Assembly (NCBI RefSeq): GCF_000006405.1
Contig: NW_003210458.1
Span: 163,032-205,735 of the forward strand
Direction: 5' to 3'
Source of the DNA: Perkinsus marinus ATCC 50983
Lineage: Eukaryota > Perkinsozoa > Perkinsida > Perkinsidae
DNA length: 42,704 bases
The notes under the pieces were generated by a model. That model did not search any database. It was not told the DNA's origin and saw only the letters and a program-made list of their open reading frames with translations. The stretch's first letter is position 1. Each line of letters starts with the position of its first letter. Of this stretch, positions 22,655 to 31,356 are shown one piece after another. The translations under genes were made by a program, and so were the position numbers.

Positions 22655-22817
22655 TCAGTGTGGGAATATATGTAAATGGTCAGCTACATGTGTTGCTAAA
22701 AACATGAAAATTTTGAGGAAATTTTGCCGAATTATCGTTGATTTCTGTATACTTATACCCAAAATCGTGTGATTTTTCATAATGTAGTGAAGAAACCAAA
22801 TATATATTCCCATACTG
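22655..22817 (-). repeat. M3 element with both ends intact
   Basis: Left cagtgtgggaatatatg and right catatatattcccatactg-like ends form the terminal inverted repeat. In the minus reading a plausible exon end (YLYRTF...) meets the donor gtatggg made by the M3 end. Confidence 0.88.
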
Positions 22818-22819
22818 AT

Positions 22820-23600
22820 GAAGGTCCTGTACAAATAATATACACCAAATCGATCAACCGGCTCGAACACTTTTATGGGGAAGGAAATATTCAGTGACCG
22901 CGCGCCACGAAATTCAAACCAACACAGAGCCGGAATATGCCACGAAAATACTACCAACAAAATCATTGATATATCACAAAAAATTATTTATAAATACACA
23001 CATTTTTTTCGCAATTAGTAAAAAATTTTTTTCCAAAACGAATAAGATTCCTGTCGAGATATTCCTAGAAAAACAACTATTTCAAAAATTCGAATTTTCG
23101 AAAAAATTCGCAGTGATCAACACCAACTTTATACACTGGAGCTTCACAACCCGTTTTACGTGAAGTGGCGTAATACTCTGTGAAAAACGCGATTTTCGCG
23201 GTGATATGCAGTAGTCGTGAAATATATTTTTCACCAGAGTTTTTTCATATCACGGCTCGTGAAACCGAAAAAAATTTTTTCACTTCTTCGTGCGAAGATT
23301 CAATACCACATTTCCGGAGAAAATACCGAACTAATGATGATGACTCGAAGACTGATTTCTATTTATCATGACCGCGCGCCACGAAATTCCCCCTCATATG
23401 ACCTCATCATCCGTCCCTTGTCGGAGGAGGGCTTGCTGCTCGAGTCCTATATATATAACTGAGTATCTTGAGGTCCCAGCGGGAAGATACGGATTAGGTC
23501 CGAATATGTACTTGATCGATTTCGAGAATTATCTTAGGTCGCTCCTCGTATGGTTCAAAGTTTTAAACCCCAGTACGGGAAAATATGCATATGGTCAACG
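22820..23600 (-). CDS. Unrecognised multi-exon gene (fragmentary)
   Basis: Protein-like stretches on the minus strand: FEPYEERPKIILEIDQ (near 23555-23505), LEQQALLRQGTDDE then KSVFESSSLVRYFLRKCG (near 23440-23270), and VFEPVDRFGVYYLYRTF (near 22876-22825). They are separated by two family B cores (near 23370 and 22900) and an M1 copy. Helical, charged, no recognised domain. Exon junctions were only partly phased, so limits and unity are uncertain. Confidence 0.35.
23137..23265 (+). repeat. M1 element
   Basis: gagcttcacaacccgtttta at the left, atcacggctcgtgaaac at the right; internal gcggtgatatgcagtagtcg. Confidence 0.85.
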
Positions 23601-23700
23601 AAATTTTTGAGGAAATTTCGGAAAATTTTCATTCGTTTCTGAACACTTCTACCACACTTCCATGGAAACTCCTGAGGAAAGCGAACACTTAACACTGCTA
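23571..23700 (-). repeat. M3 element, shortened
   Basis: agtacgggaaaatatgcata, tggtcaacgaaat, actcctgaggaaagcgaaca. Followed at 23706-23745 by a small repeat, aaacgtct...agacgttttt...aaacgtct, able to form a hairpin. Confidence 0.75.
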
Positions 23701-23831
23701 AACTTATATAAACGTCTCTTCAGACGTTTTTGAAAAAACGTCTGAGGAAACAGAGAACCCCCACGCTGTGTTTGGAAACAGAATTATACACGTTCGACGT
23801 GGTATATTATACGAGTCACAAGTTAAACGTT

Positions 23832-24060
23832 AACCATCAACAAATAAACGCTGTTCTCTGTTTTCGAATCTATGAAAGTCTTTCATGGCAGATTTGTTAA
23901 TTGCACTGCACTGTTCACCATTACGGTGCAGCTGTAACTGTGATGCTCCCCCATGCTGGCCTCGACCGCGCGCCGCGAAATACGTGACGCGTAGACGGGA
24001 AATTTCTCGCGCGCCACGAAATTCCCCGCAGGTCTCCGGCTTGCTTTCCAAGAATTTTCA
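23832..24060 (-). CDS. Unrecognised C-terminal exon
   Basis: Minus-strand open frame ending NREQRLFVDG and a stop at about 23832. Upstream it runs through two neighbouring family B cores (near 24010 and 23970), which may together be one intron. No family recognised. Confidence 0.25.
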
Positions 24061-24169
24061 TCACCAAATTCGTATCTTAGGTCGCTGTTGGTAAGATTCA
24101 GATGAGGTCCGCAGTATCATAAAATCTTCCATTCGATTAAATGTATGAAATCTCATAAGAATATGGAAA

Positions 24170-24264
24170 ATATATTTCACCACGACTACTGCATATCACC
24201 GCGAATATCGCGTTTTTCACGGAGTTTTACACCACTTCACGTAAAACGGGTTGTGAAACTCCCT
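24170..24264 (-). repeat. M1 element (reverse), 5'-truncated
   Basis: cgactactgcatatcaccgc to acgggttgtgaaactccc matches M1 reversed; the distal third is missing. Confidence 0.85.
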
Positions 24265-24532
24265 TATCCTCATTTTCTGAATTTTATATACAAAAGACTT
24301 TTCTCGGCTAATCGCGCGGATGTGCTTATGACGAAATGAATTTTCTTAAATTTACGGAAAACTTTCTCCGGAATTTTACACTCGTGGGAAAACGTTCACG
24401 TGGGATTTTTTTTTCTGCCATGTGGAAAATTACCTGGTTTATGGTTGCATATAAATGATGATCAATTTTCAGCGATTCGATTTCTTTTTTTTCATCTAAC
24501 TTTTCGGTGACCATTCCTACTAAACTAGGATA

Positions 24533-27288
24533 ATGCTTATCAAGCCAGTCATACGCTCCATCGACACTGCCGAAGTTCGAGCCTCCTCAGAGGGCGAAGA
24601 CTCCCCTTCCCTTAACGAGGGCCTCGCAAGTACTGGCATAGTATTTCATCGTCACCAGCTCAAACGGATGGCGGCGGTGCCAAGTCCTGGAGGTACCTCT
24701 TCCGCACAGGTTCGAATCCGTGTTGGAGTAATATGTGTTTGTTTGCCTCCGAAAAAATTAAAATTTTTTTGACCATGTGCATATTTTCTCCCACACTGTG
24801 TGTGTGATTCGAAGATTTGTTATTTCAGCACTCAAGGACATCACTAACACTGGGTCTGCCGAAAATGAAGATTGTGACAATCATGAAGAAACTCTGCGGG
24901 TCCTTCGCCCTGAGCCGAAGAAAATCGTCGGAGAGAATTCCCCCGATTCGATGCAGAGCAACTCGAGAATTTACGAAGAGTCTGAATCTAAAGACTACAG
25001 CGCTTTCCAACAGTACCTTGATATCGGGCGGAGGTCTACTACTACTAGCGGTCCTACTGGGGAAGAGGGACTGTTCATGTTCGAGGGGCAGAGCTGCTAT
25101 GAAGAAGTAGTAAAGTCGGGCGAAATTATCAATGCAGTGTGAGAAAATATGTGCATGTTTACTTCTGAGAAAATTTACAGAAATTTTTATTGTTTTATTT
25201 GTACTTTTGGACGAGCTCTTAGAACTAGCGATAAAACTCCTGAGCTCCGCTGATGAAGAAAGCGAATTTATATCAACACTGCTTGAATTTATCGAAATGA
25301 GCCTTTGAAAATTTCTGTATATAATAAAATTTCAGGTCGTAGGAAATTTACTATAGGCGACTTCTCAAAAATTTTCCGAAGATTTTTTTTCTTGCCGGCT
25401 GGTTCGCGAGTAAGCAACGAATATGAGGGAAATTATGAGAGTGTGTTGTAAGAATTTGTGAAAAAAATGAAAATGTGATTTTTTCACGCACGATTATATC
25501 TAATTTCAAAGTATTACTGCATTATAGGGGAGAATTTTTTGTCATTTTTGCGCATTTTTGTCCTTGACCGTTGTGGAAGTATTTTCCCTTTTGCAGACTT
25601 TAACGATGGTTTACACTAGAGGCCTTGCAAAGTCATTCTGGCTTAAATGGGTTGTTGATTTAGAAGTGAAATATATCTTTTGTTTTTCTCAGCTGAGCTC
25701 AGGATTATAAAATTGGGATAGGAATTTACAGAATTTCCCAAAATTTTCACGGAATTTTCATATTTTCACCAGAATGTGTAGTTGACCATGTGCATATTTT
25801 AGAATGAACAATTTTCTGGGCATTGTAGTAATCTGGTGGGATAAAATTTTTCAGGGAAGAAAATAATGCACTTGTAAAATGGTAAAGTATGCATCCACTG
25901 CGGGAAAGTTTTATGAACTCAGTCTTCAGGGCACTATAAAAATGGCGATGCGTGCGCCAATTCAACCTCCATATTATTAGTAATGTTTTGATATTACGGT
26001 CCGTGAGTGATTTTATATATCATTTCACATCTGAATATTATTTCATTTATTAATATTTCATTTCATTATTTCAATATTTTTTATTATCATTTCATCGCGT
26101 TAATATAGTCTCAGAAAGTATATTTGGTGACTCATTGCGAAGTTATATAATATATGCTTCACAGTTGATGAAATATCGAGGTATTTTTTTTATCTCAGGT
26201 CGTCATTTGCACTATCCCGTTTGGTGTTGTTGTGGGAGCTCCTCGATCATCAGCATCGTTATTATCAACATTTTATATCGTTAAATTCAGTGGGGAAGTG
26301 GCCGCGCCGGGGTTCATCGAGTTCGGTCAGGCGGGAATACTCTCTACTGTCAAGCTGGCCGAGTGAGCCAGCTTAGTATTGATAGCCTTGGAAGATTTTT
26401 TCAGTTGCCTTTCGCCGGCTATTCAGTGTGCGTTTCCTATCGTGGAGGAGAGGACGATGCGATTCGTGGGAATATTGGGATTGAATAAAGGAAATAAGTA
26501 GATAGTAAATTTGTGAGAATCTTGGTAATGATTTTTTTCAGAAAACCGTCGTTGAATTTCCTGAGTATGTGTCCGTCATTTTCAATACCGCCGATGTTAA
26601 ATGTTGACGGTGTGGTATACCCGACGGAGCGTTCTGAGATGGGCACTATCCAGATGCGTGAGAATTTGCGCATGCGTGCATACCATAATTTGGTTACCAC
26701 ATTGTATTGCTCTACTCAGTGCCACCATGGGACGATCCTCGCCAGGCAAGCGTCTCTGTTTTTAAAGTGTCTTCTAAGGAAGCCATGTTTTGTGGCGCAG
26801 TACGGAGTTGCCGGAAATTTTCTCCCCTATTTGGTGAGCGGTTATTATGTCTGTAATTTCGTGGCGCGTGACGGAATTCTCAGGCCGACTCCCCTCGGGA
26901 TTTATCCCCACACAACCTGAGCGAATAACCTTCTGGGCTTTCATCGGTTCTAAGATGTCCTCGCCCGATAGAAATCGTCGAGGAGGAGTGTCCACCCTGA
27001 CTGCGGTTGAATCAACCGCTACCGGCTTTCGAGAGAGTCTCGCAGTAGGAATATTTGGTGGAGAAAATATCTTTCCATGCGCATGCGTGCTGATTAGATG
27101 TCGGTGAGGGCCGTTGCTTCCATTACTCCTATGACGGGTGAGATAACAATTTGTGATCTTGTGAGGGATGAGAACACATCTCCATTAGACCCCAATGAGG
27201 TGACGATGTGACGATGGTGTGGTATGATAATTGTCATTTTCAGGCGACAACTGTGTTGTTGTCGGGCGCGCGCTATCGTTTAGAGTAG
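24533..27288 (+). CDS. Unrecognised multi-exon gene
   Basis: Exon 1 candidate begins ATG 24533 (MLIKPVIRSIDTAEVRASSE) and ends 24692. Exon 24829-25133 (ITNTGSAENEDCDNHEETLR) is acidic. Later exons: about 26200-26362 (hydrophobic then Gly/Ala-rich, PFGVVVGAPRSSASLLSTFY), about 26404-26480 (CLSPAIQCAFPIVEERTMRF), about 26542-26650 (SIPPMLNVDGVVYPTERSEM), 26726-26833, 26884-27055 (RLPSGFIPTQPERITFWAF), 27098-27199 (ITPMTGEITICDLVRDENTS) and 27244-27288 (stop TAG). Most junctions hold phase. Introns carry tRNA-like sequence (24693-24828), M3 (25135 and 25665), family B (26834-26883) and gcatgcgtgc motifs (near 26670 and 27082). No domain recognised; one or two genes possible. Confidence 0.45.
24693..24828 (+). 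other. Intron beginning with a tRNA T-arm-like sequence (group G)
   Basis: gtacctcttccgcacaggtt, cgaatccgtgttggag. The T-loop-like ggttcgaatcc is 17 nt after the donor. An M3 right end (ccatgtgcatattttctccc acactg) lies further on. Phase 1 on both sides. Confidence 0.65.
25135..25281 (-). repeat. M3 element at an exon/intron border
   Basis: Left end cagtgtgagaaaatatgtgc overlaps the splice donor: exon ...SGEIINA meets gtgtgagaa or gtgagaaa, both inside the M3 terminal repeat. Right end tttatatcaacactgc. Confidence 0.85.
25665..25805 (+). repeat. M3 element, diverged
   Basis: tttctcagctgagctcagga, ttttcaccagaatgtgtagt, tgaccatgtgcatatttt. Confidence 0.8.
26834..26883 (+). other. Family B intron, sense orientation, plus-strand gene (50 nt)
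   Basis: gtgagcggttattatgtctg, taatttcgtggcgcgtgacg, gaattctcag. Shows that B-type introns also occur in a plus-strand gene. Confidence 0.8.
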
Positions 27289-28570
27289 TAATGATGCTGA
27301 TAATTATTATTATAGTAGTTAGGAGTAGTGCAATAAAGGAAGCAACGCTCTGTCATTATTACTCGATTTCACCGATCACCGTTGTTCGACTTTTGTATGT
27401 AACTGACGAGTAGCAATAACGTCGTCAGAATTCATTTCGGCTATTATCACATTTGCCTTAATACATTATATTATACAACAAGACGATTAACAATAGATTC
27501 CCATTATCTCGCGTGCTAGCCGTAATTGCCATAATTGTTGCCTATTTGTTAAACGCGCCACAGTGGTTACTTTAGTCGGGAATGTTACTCGCTTGCGGGT
27601 TCTGTAATTGGACCCCTGATGAATTACCATGAAAATCCACAGATGAGTGGTAATAATATGAAGTATGATATCAACTATTGCTCGTCGTGCTAATGCCCAT
27701 CATTAATTCAATAAACACACTCCTTGCTTTGAGTTCTAAGGAATCAGTTTGGACTACTGCTACCTTAACGAGCAAATACAGCGAGCTCTATAGGGTGTAG
27801 AGAGATAACTATAGTTCAATGATTCTTATAATAAGGATCTTATAACAGATTAATTCGAATCTACGAGAAGTACGTGCATGAACTGTATATGAATTGAGGC
27901 ACCTCCATACACATACATTCGGAGATGGAACCTTTCTAGCGATGCCGATATCCACCAAATCTGACAAGTGCTCAGTGCCAGAGGCGCTAGGAGTGTAGTC
28001 TCGAGTATTTCTCCCTCCATCCACCTGCCCAGGTGGTGTCCGCATGGGTCAGGCAGCTCCATAGCAGTTCGGAGAGACAGAGAATCATTGCTCAATTCGA
28101 ATGGGATGTACCACTATGTGGTGGGCAACATAACGGACACGTTTGGAAGGTGTAGCAGTTCTCGCGATGATATTGGTGTAATAATGGTCATATACGTCCC
28201 ATGGGGATTTCAGGAGTGGTAGTACCGTTGTGGTACTTTTCATCGAACTCTCCTGCTCTTTGGAAAGTATTGGAGGCGGTCGTCTTGTATGAATGTACTG
28301 TCTTATCGAGTCGCCTAATACAGATGATCACCCCTTCGACACTTGATGCTGCTTTGTGATGCGAGTCGCTGTATCACTAGTCCGCCTCCAGCACAAATAT
28401 CAAATTAAACCTTCGCAAAATGCTCGGGGGAATGCGATTCATTTCGATGTGACTCAACATACAAATGATCGAGAAGTTAATCCCCATCACTCGATTGCAC
28501 AGTACTTCATCGTTTTGAAGCGATGCACCCATCACTAACACACAACAACGCCTACTGATACCAACGGCAT
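27289..28570. other. Intergenic or unrecognised
   Basis: Two overlapping antisense ORFs near 27809-28222 have no convincing protein character. No M1-M3 elements or introner cores were seen. Confidence 0.4.
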
Positions 28571-29130
28571 TCATGGAGACTTCTGCATCATGTGTGGCAA
28601 CACACCATCATTATTCTTAATAGTTTCATCTGCACCATTAGCGATAAGGAACTCCGCCAAAGTGGTGTAATTGAATCTAATCATGACTTCCATCAGGTCA
28701 TGATCACTCACTCACTGATAGCAGATGTGTAGAGCAGTATTGCCCTTCTCATTCTTGGCATTTATGTTGACATCACAGCCTAGAAGATATTTGGCGATCC
28801 TCCTGTTGTTGTTTTGACAAGCTATCATTAATAACGTGTTCGGTTGTTGGGCCTCCACTTCTGACGGAGAGCAGCGCTTGTGAGCATACAGTGTTGGAAA
28901 ATATGTTTGGTTTTCATAGGCTATGAATCATAGCTGAGCCCAGGAGTTTCCAGAGCTAATCATAGAATTTGGGTATTTCATATTGTCACCAACTCGTTCT
29001 TTCACACTGGAGCAACAAGTGTACATATTTACTAGTCAAAACGATGGGTCGAGTTACTTTCAATGAGGCTTCGGTCCTCTTCCAGCAGCGACTCCATAGC
29101 TTCGTAACGATTATGACGTACCTTTACATA
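28571..29130 (-). CDS. Small ankyrin-repeat protein
   Basis: Probable protein-interaction module. Exon about 28870-28716 encodes PNTLLMIACQNNNRRIAKYL, GCDVNINAKNEKGNTALHIC: an ankyrin repeat with the TALH signature. A 39-nt intron (28677-28715, gtgagtgagtg...gattag) leads to 28676-28571 (TTLAEFLIANGADETIKNND, stop). A further exon near 29122-29030 (NRYEAMESLLEEDRSLIES) fits an N-terminal ankyrin helix pair, with M3 (28890-29009) in the intron between. The 5' end is not fixed. Confidence 0.7.
28890..29009 (+). repeat. M3 element inside the ankyrin gene
   Basis: cagtgttggaaaatatgttt, gagcccaggagtttcc, tcatattgtcaccaactcgt, tctttcacactgg. Internally shortened, both ends present. Confidence 0.85.
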
Positions 29131-29153
29131 CGCCCATCAGTGAGAAGGTGTAC

Positions 29154-29307
29154 AACAGTATTGGGAAATATGTTAGTTTTCCTCAGCTGAGCTCAAGAGT
29201 TCCTAAAGCTCCTTATAGAATTCGGGTAGAAGTGCGAAACAGAAATCAATAAGAATCTCCCAAAATCTTCTCAATGTCACCATCACGTGCATATTCCGAG
29301 TACTGAC
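29154..29307 (+). repeat. M3 element
   Basis: acagtattgggaaatatgtt, tcctcagctgagctcaagag, cacgtgcatattccgagtac tg. Upstream of the ankyrin gene. Confidence 0.85.
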
Positions 29308-29959
29308 TCACACAGGACATGAGGACTTCTACTCCTCTGTTCTCCAACGCGTCCTCTACGTCTTCCAACGCCTAAGAACACCACATCGTCCCTTCCTAAC
29401 ACACTGTCGTGTTCGCACTCTCGAGGTCGTATCGTTATGATCTCTTTCCGTTATCGTCTGAGTGCGCAGGCGTGTATCCATTATAAGGGATGGATCGGGC
29501 TGGACAAGGCGCCCTCTGTTGGGCCGGAGGTGGCGATCCGAGTCCAAGCAAGAATATGCTCTCGTTGGCAATCTTATATAAGCATCGCCGATCTCTGTTG
29601 AAATGAATAACCCTAGTGTAACGGGATCACGCACGCCTTCCAGTGTATAGATGTCCTGTATGTCAGAACCCTGTATGTCTCTTGCGTTCGCGTATGGAGG
29701 TTAGCGAGAGCTATACAGTGCGTGTCAACTTGATGTGTGTTATTTTTTCCGAGATTAAACTATATCACATATACAATGTAACAATGGCTATGAACATATG
29801 TTGTGATGAAAGTACCCGATTGGGACTGTGATGATAGCGACAACTTGTTCACTATAATTTGTCCTACAAAATAACACACATTTGCATCGATCAAATTCAC
29901 ACCTTTTCTTATGTGTCATCAAGAACTACGTCAATTACCTACTTCTCTCCACCGTATAA
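29308..29959. other. Intergenic stretch with an M2 element
   Basis: 29308-29712 has no recognised gene; the 29356-29634 ORF is arginine-rich without family resemblance. An M2 element follows at 29713. Confidence 0.4.
29713..29902 (+). repeat. M2 element
   Basis: tacagtgcgtgtcaacttga ... acacatttgcatcgatcaaa ttcacac. Near-full length, with the central gatgatagcgacaacttgtt. Confidence 0.88.
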
Positions 29960-31330
29960 TTATCTATATCATTGAAGCACTCCCCCTCAGAGGACAAGCC
30001 GTCTGCCCCTACACAAAAGCCTTCCTTTTTCATCAGCCTGTCCCAACGCTCACCAGCAGGACTCTTTCCTCTCGGCAAAAGATCGATCATAGGAGCGTCC
30101 GGTTTCACAGTCTTGCGACCTTATACACCAAGATGGTCAAAGGAAGAATTTTTTCATCTCAAACCTCGCGTAGACTTTTTCGCGTCAGTCAAAAAACTGC
30201 CGAGGGCTGTATCATCACCACTGGCCGGATGCGGTATGACTATCAGACTGAGGAAATGCAAGATTGCAAGATTTCAAGATACACCATCTTTCACTGTTTC
30301 TGGTCAAGAGCTGGCGGCGGTAGGCGACCTGGGATTGCCGAGACTGATGGGATCTGATGAATTTGGAAATCCCCTCGTATGAACTCACACGAGAAAATAT
30401 GCACATTGTAAACTGCATGTATCGGTGATAATACGGAAATTGTGACGAAATTTCTATTGGTTTCCGTACACTTCTACCTATGATCAGTTGGGAAACTCTG
30501 AGAGCGGATATACATGTCTCCAACACTGACCTGTTGTTTAATACGAGTGGCAATCTTATCTACTAGGCAGTCATCGTCTAGTAGCAACTGCACGAAGGCG
30601 TCCTTTACAGCCATCGCGATTTCCGACCGTTCCTCTATAGAAAGAACCGAATGGTTAGGGATGGAGGCACCGCCACCTCGAGAGGTCCTCTGAGGAGTAC
30701 TCTCTCCTCTTAGCGATGTAGAAGTGTCATCGACACCAATGTGGTTTAAATCTAAAGTTTGAGCTCTATTGCGGGGACTCATAGACCTTTGATGTTGCCT
30801 GAGGAATCCTCCAGTACCGTTCCCGGTTGAAGTTCATCATCGCCACCACGCGGTGTGGAAATCTCATCTGTCGGGGAAAGGAATATTTCTTTCTGTGAAG
30901 AGTTATAAGGACCCCCATTTGCTTGTAGTTCCACATCGTCCCCATCTTTCTGTAGCGTTGAAGTCTTCCTATACTTTTCGGTTATCTACAATTCCGCACC
31001 GTCACGCGCCACGAAATTCAACTCTGGTGAGGGGAGTCTCACTTCGTGTCTTTGGGAAATAACCTGGGCCGCACTTTCACAACGGAAGTTCTCTTTCAGG
31101 AGGGATACCAGGAAAGTTGGGTACTCCCCCAAGAGCGGCGCCGGGCAGTTAAATCTCGCAAACGACTTGCTCTAAGGAAACGACTCGCCGGAGGCCGACT
31201 TCGGTCGACACCTTTTACATATCCGCAAATGAAGAAACAAAAAAGGAAGTCTTCTTTCACGGAAAAAAATTTTTTTCGTACACCGCTGAAATGTGTCAAC
31301 ACTAAAATCTTATTTGAACTCTCATCCCGT
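29960..31330 (-). CDS. Unrecognised multi-exon gene
   Basis: Minus-strand exons in order: about 31300-31125 (basic, GVDRSRPPASRFLRASRLRD), about 31060-31023, 30985 to about 30800 (ITEKYRKTSTLQKDGDDVEL; SSQKEIFLSPTDEISTPRGG), about 30785-30530 (MSPRNRAQTLDLNHIG; VKDAFVQLLLDDDCLVDKIA), 30388-30285, 30247 to about 30160 (LIVIPHPASGDDTALGSFLT) and about 30110-29960 (VKPDAPMIDLLPRGKSPAGA). Acidic, Ser/Thr-rich, partly helical, with no recognised domain. Introns include family B (30986-31022), M3 (30389-30528) and inverted family D (30248-30284). Some junctions are not phased. Confidence 0.45.
30248..30284 (-). other. Family D intron, inverted orientation (37 nt)
   Basis: gtgtatcttgaaatcttgca, atcttgcatttcctcag. 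The smallest family D intron here; the antisense core spans it end to end. Confidence 0.7.
30389..30528 (-). repeat. M3 element acting as an intron
   Basis: Transcribed strand: donor g|gtcagtgttggagacatg, M3 body, then aatgtgcatattttctcgtg tgag. Exon ...KIATRIKQQ ends exactly at the M3 end. The intron is essentially the element. Confidence 0.75.
30986..31022 (-). other. Family B intron, sense orientation (37 nt)
   Basis: gttgaatttcgtggcgcgtg, acggtgcggaattgtag. Joins SETPLTR to ITEKYRKTS in phase 0. Confidence 0.8.
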
Positions 31331-31356
31331 GAAAAACTCTTTCCATCTAAATAGAA

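Larger units (their letters stand above)
21585..22819. other. Repeat-packed upstream region with assembly gap
   Basis: Holds two near-identical M2-half plus M1 chimeras (21645-21833 and 22239-22395), a tRNA T-arm-like sequence near 21889-21912, M3 (21955-22115), the N gap and M3 (22655-22817). No coding region is supported. Confidence 0.6.

Noticed and set aside
27809-28222. Overlapping antisense ORFs of about 80 residues as genes
   Set aside because: No splice-compatible borders, start context or domain likeness; the frames on both strands look equally random.
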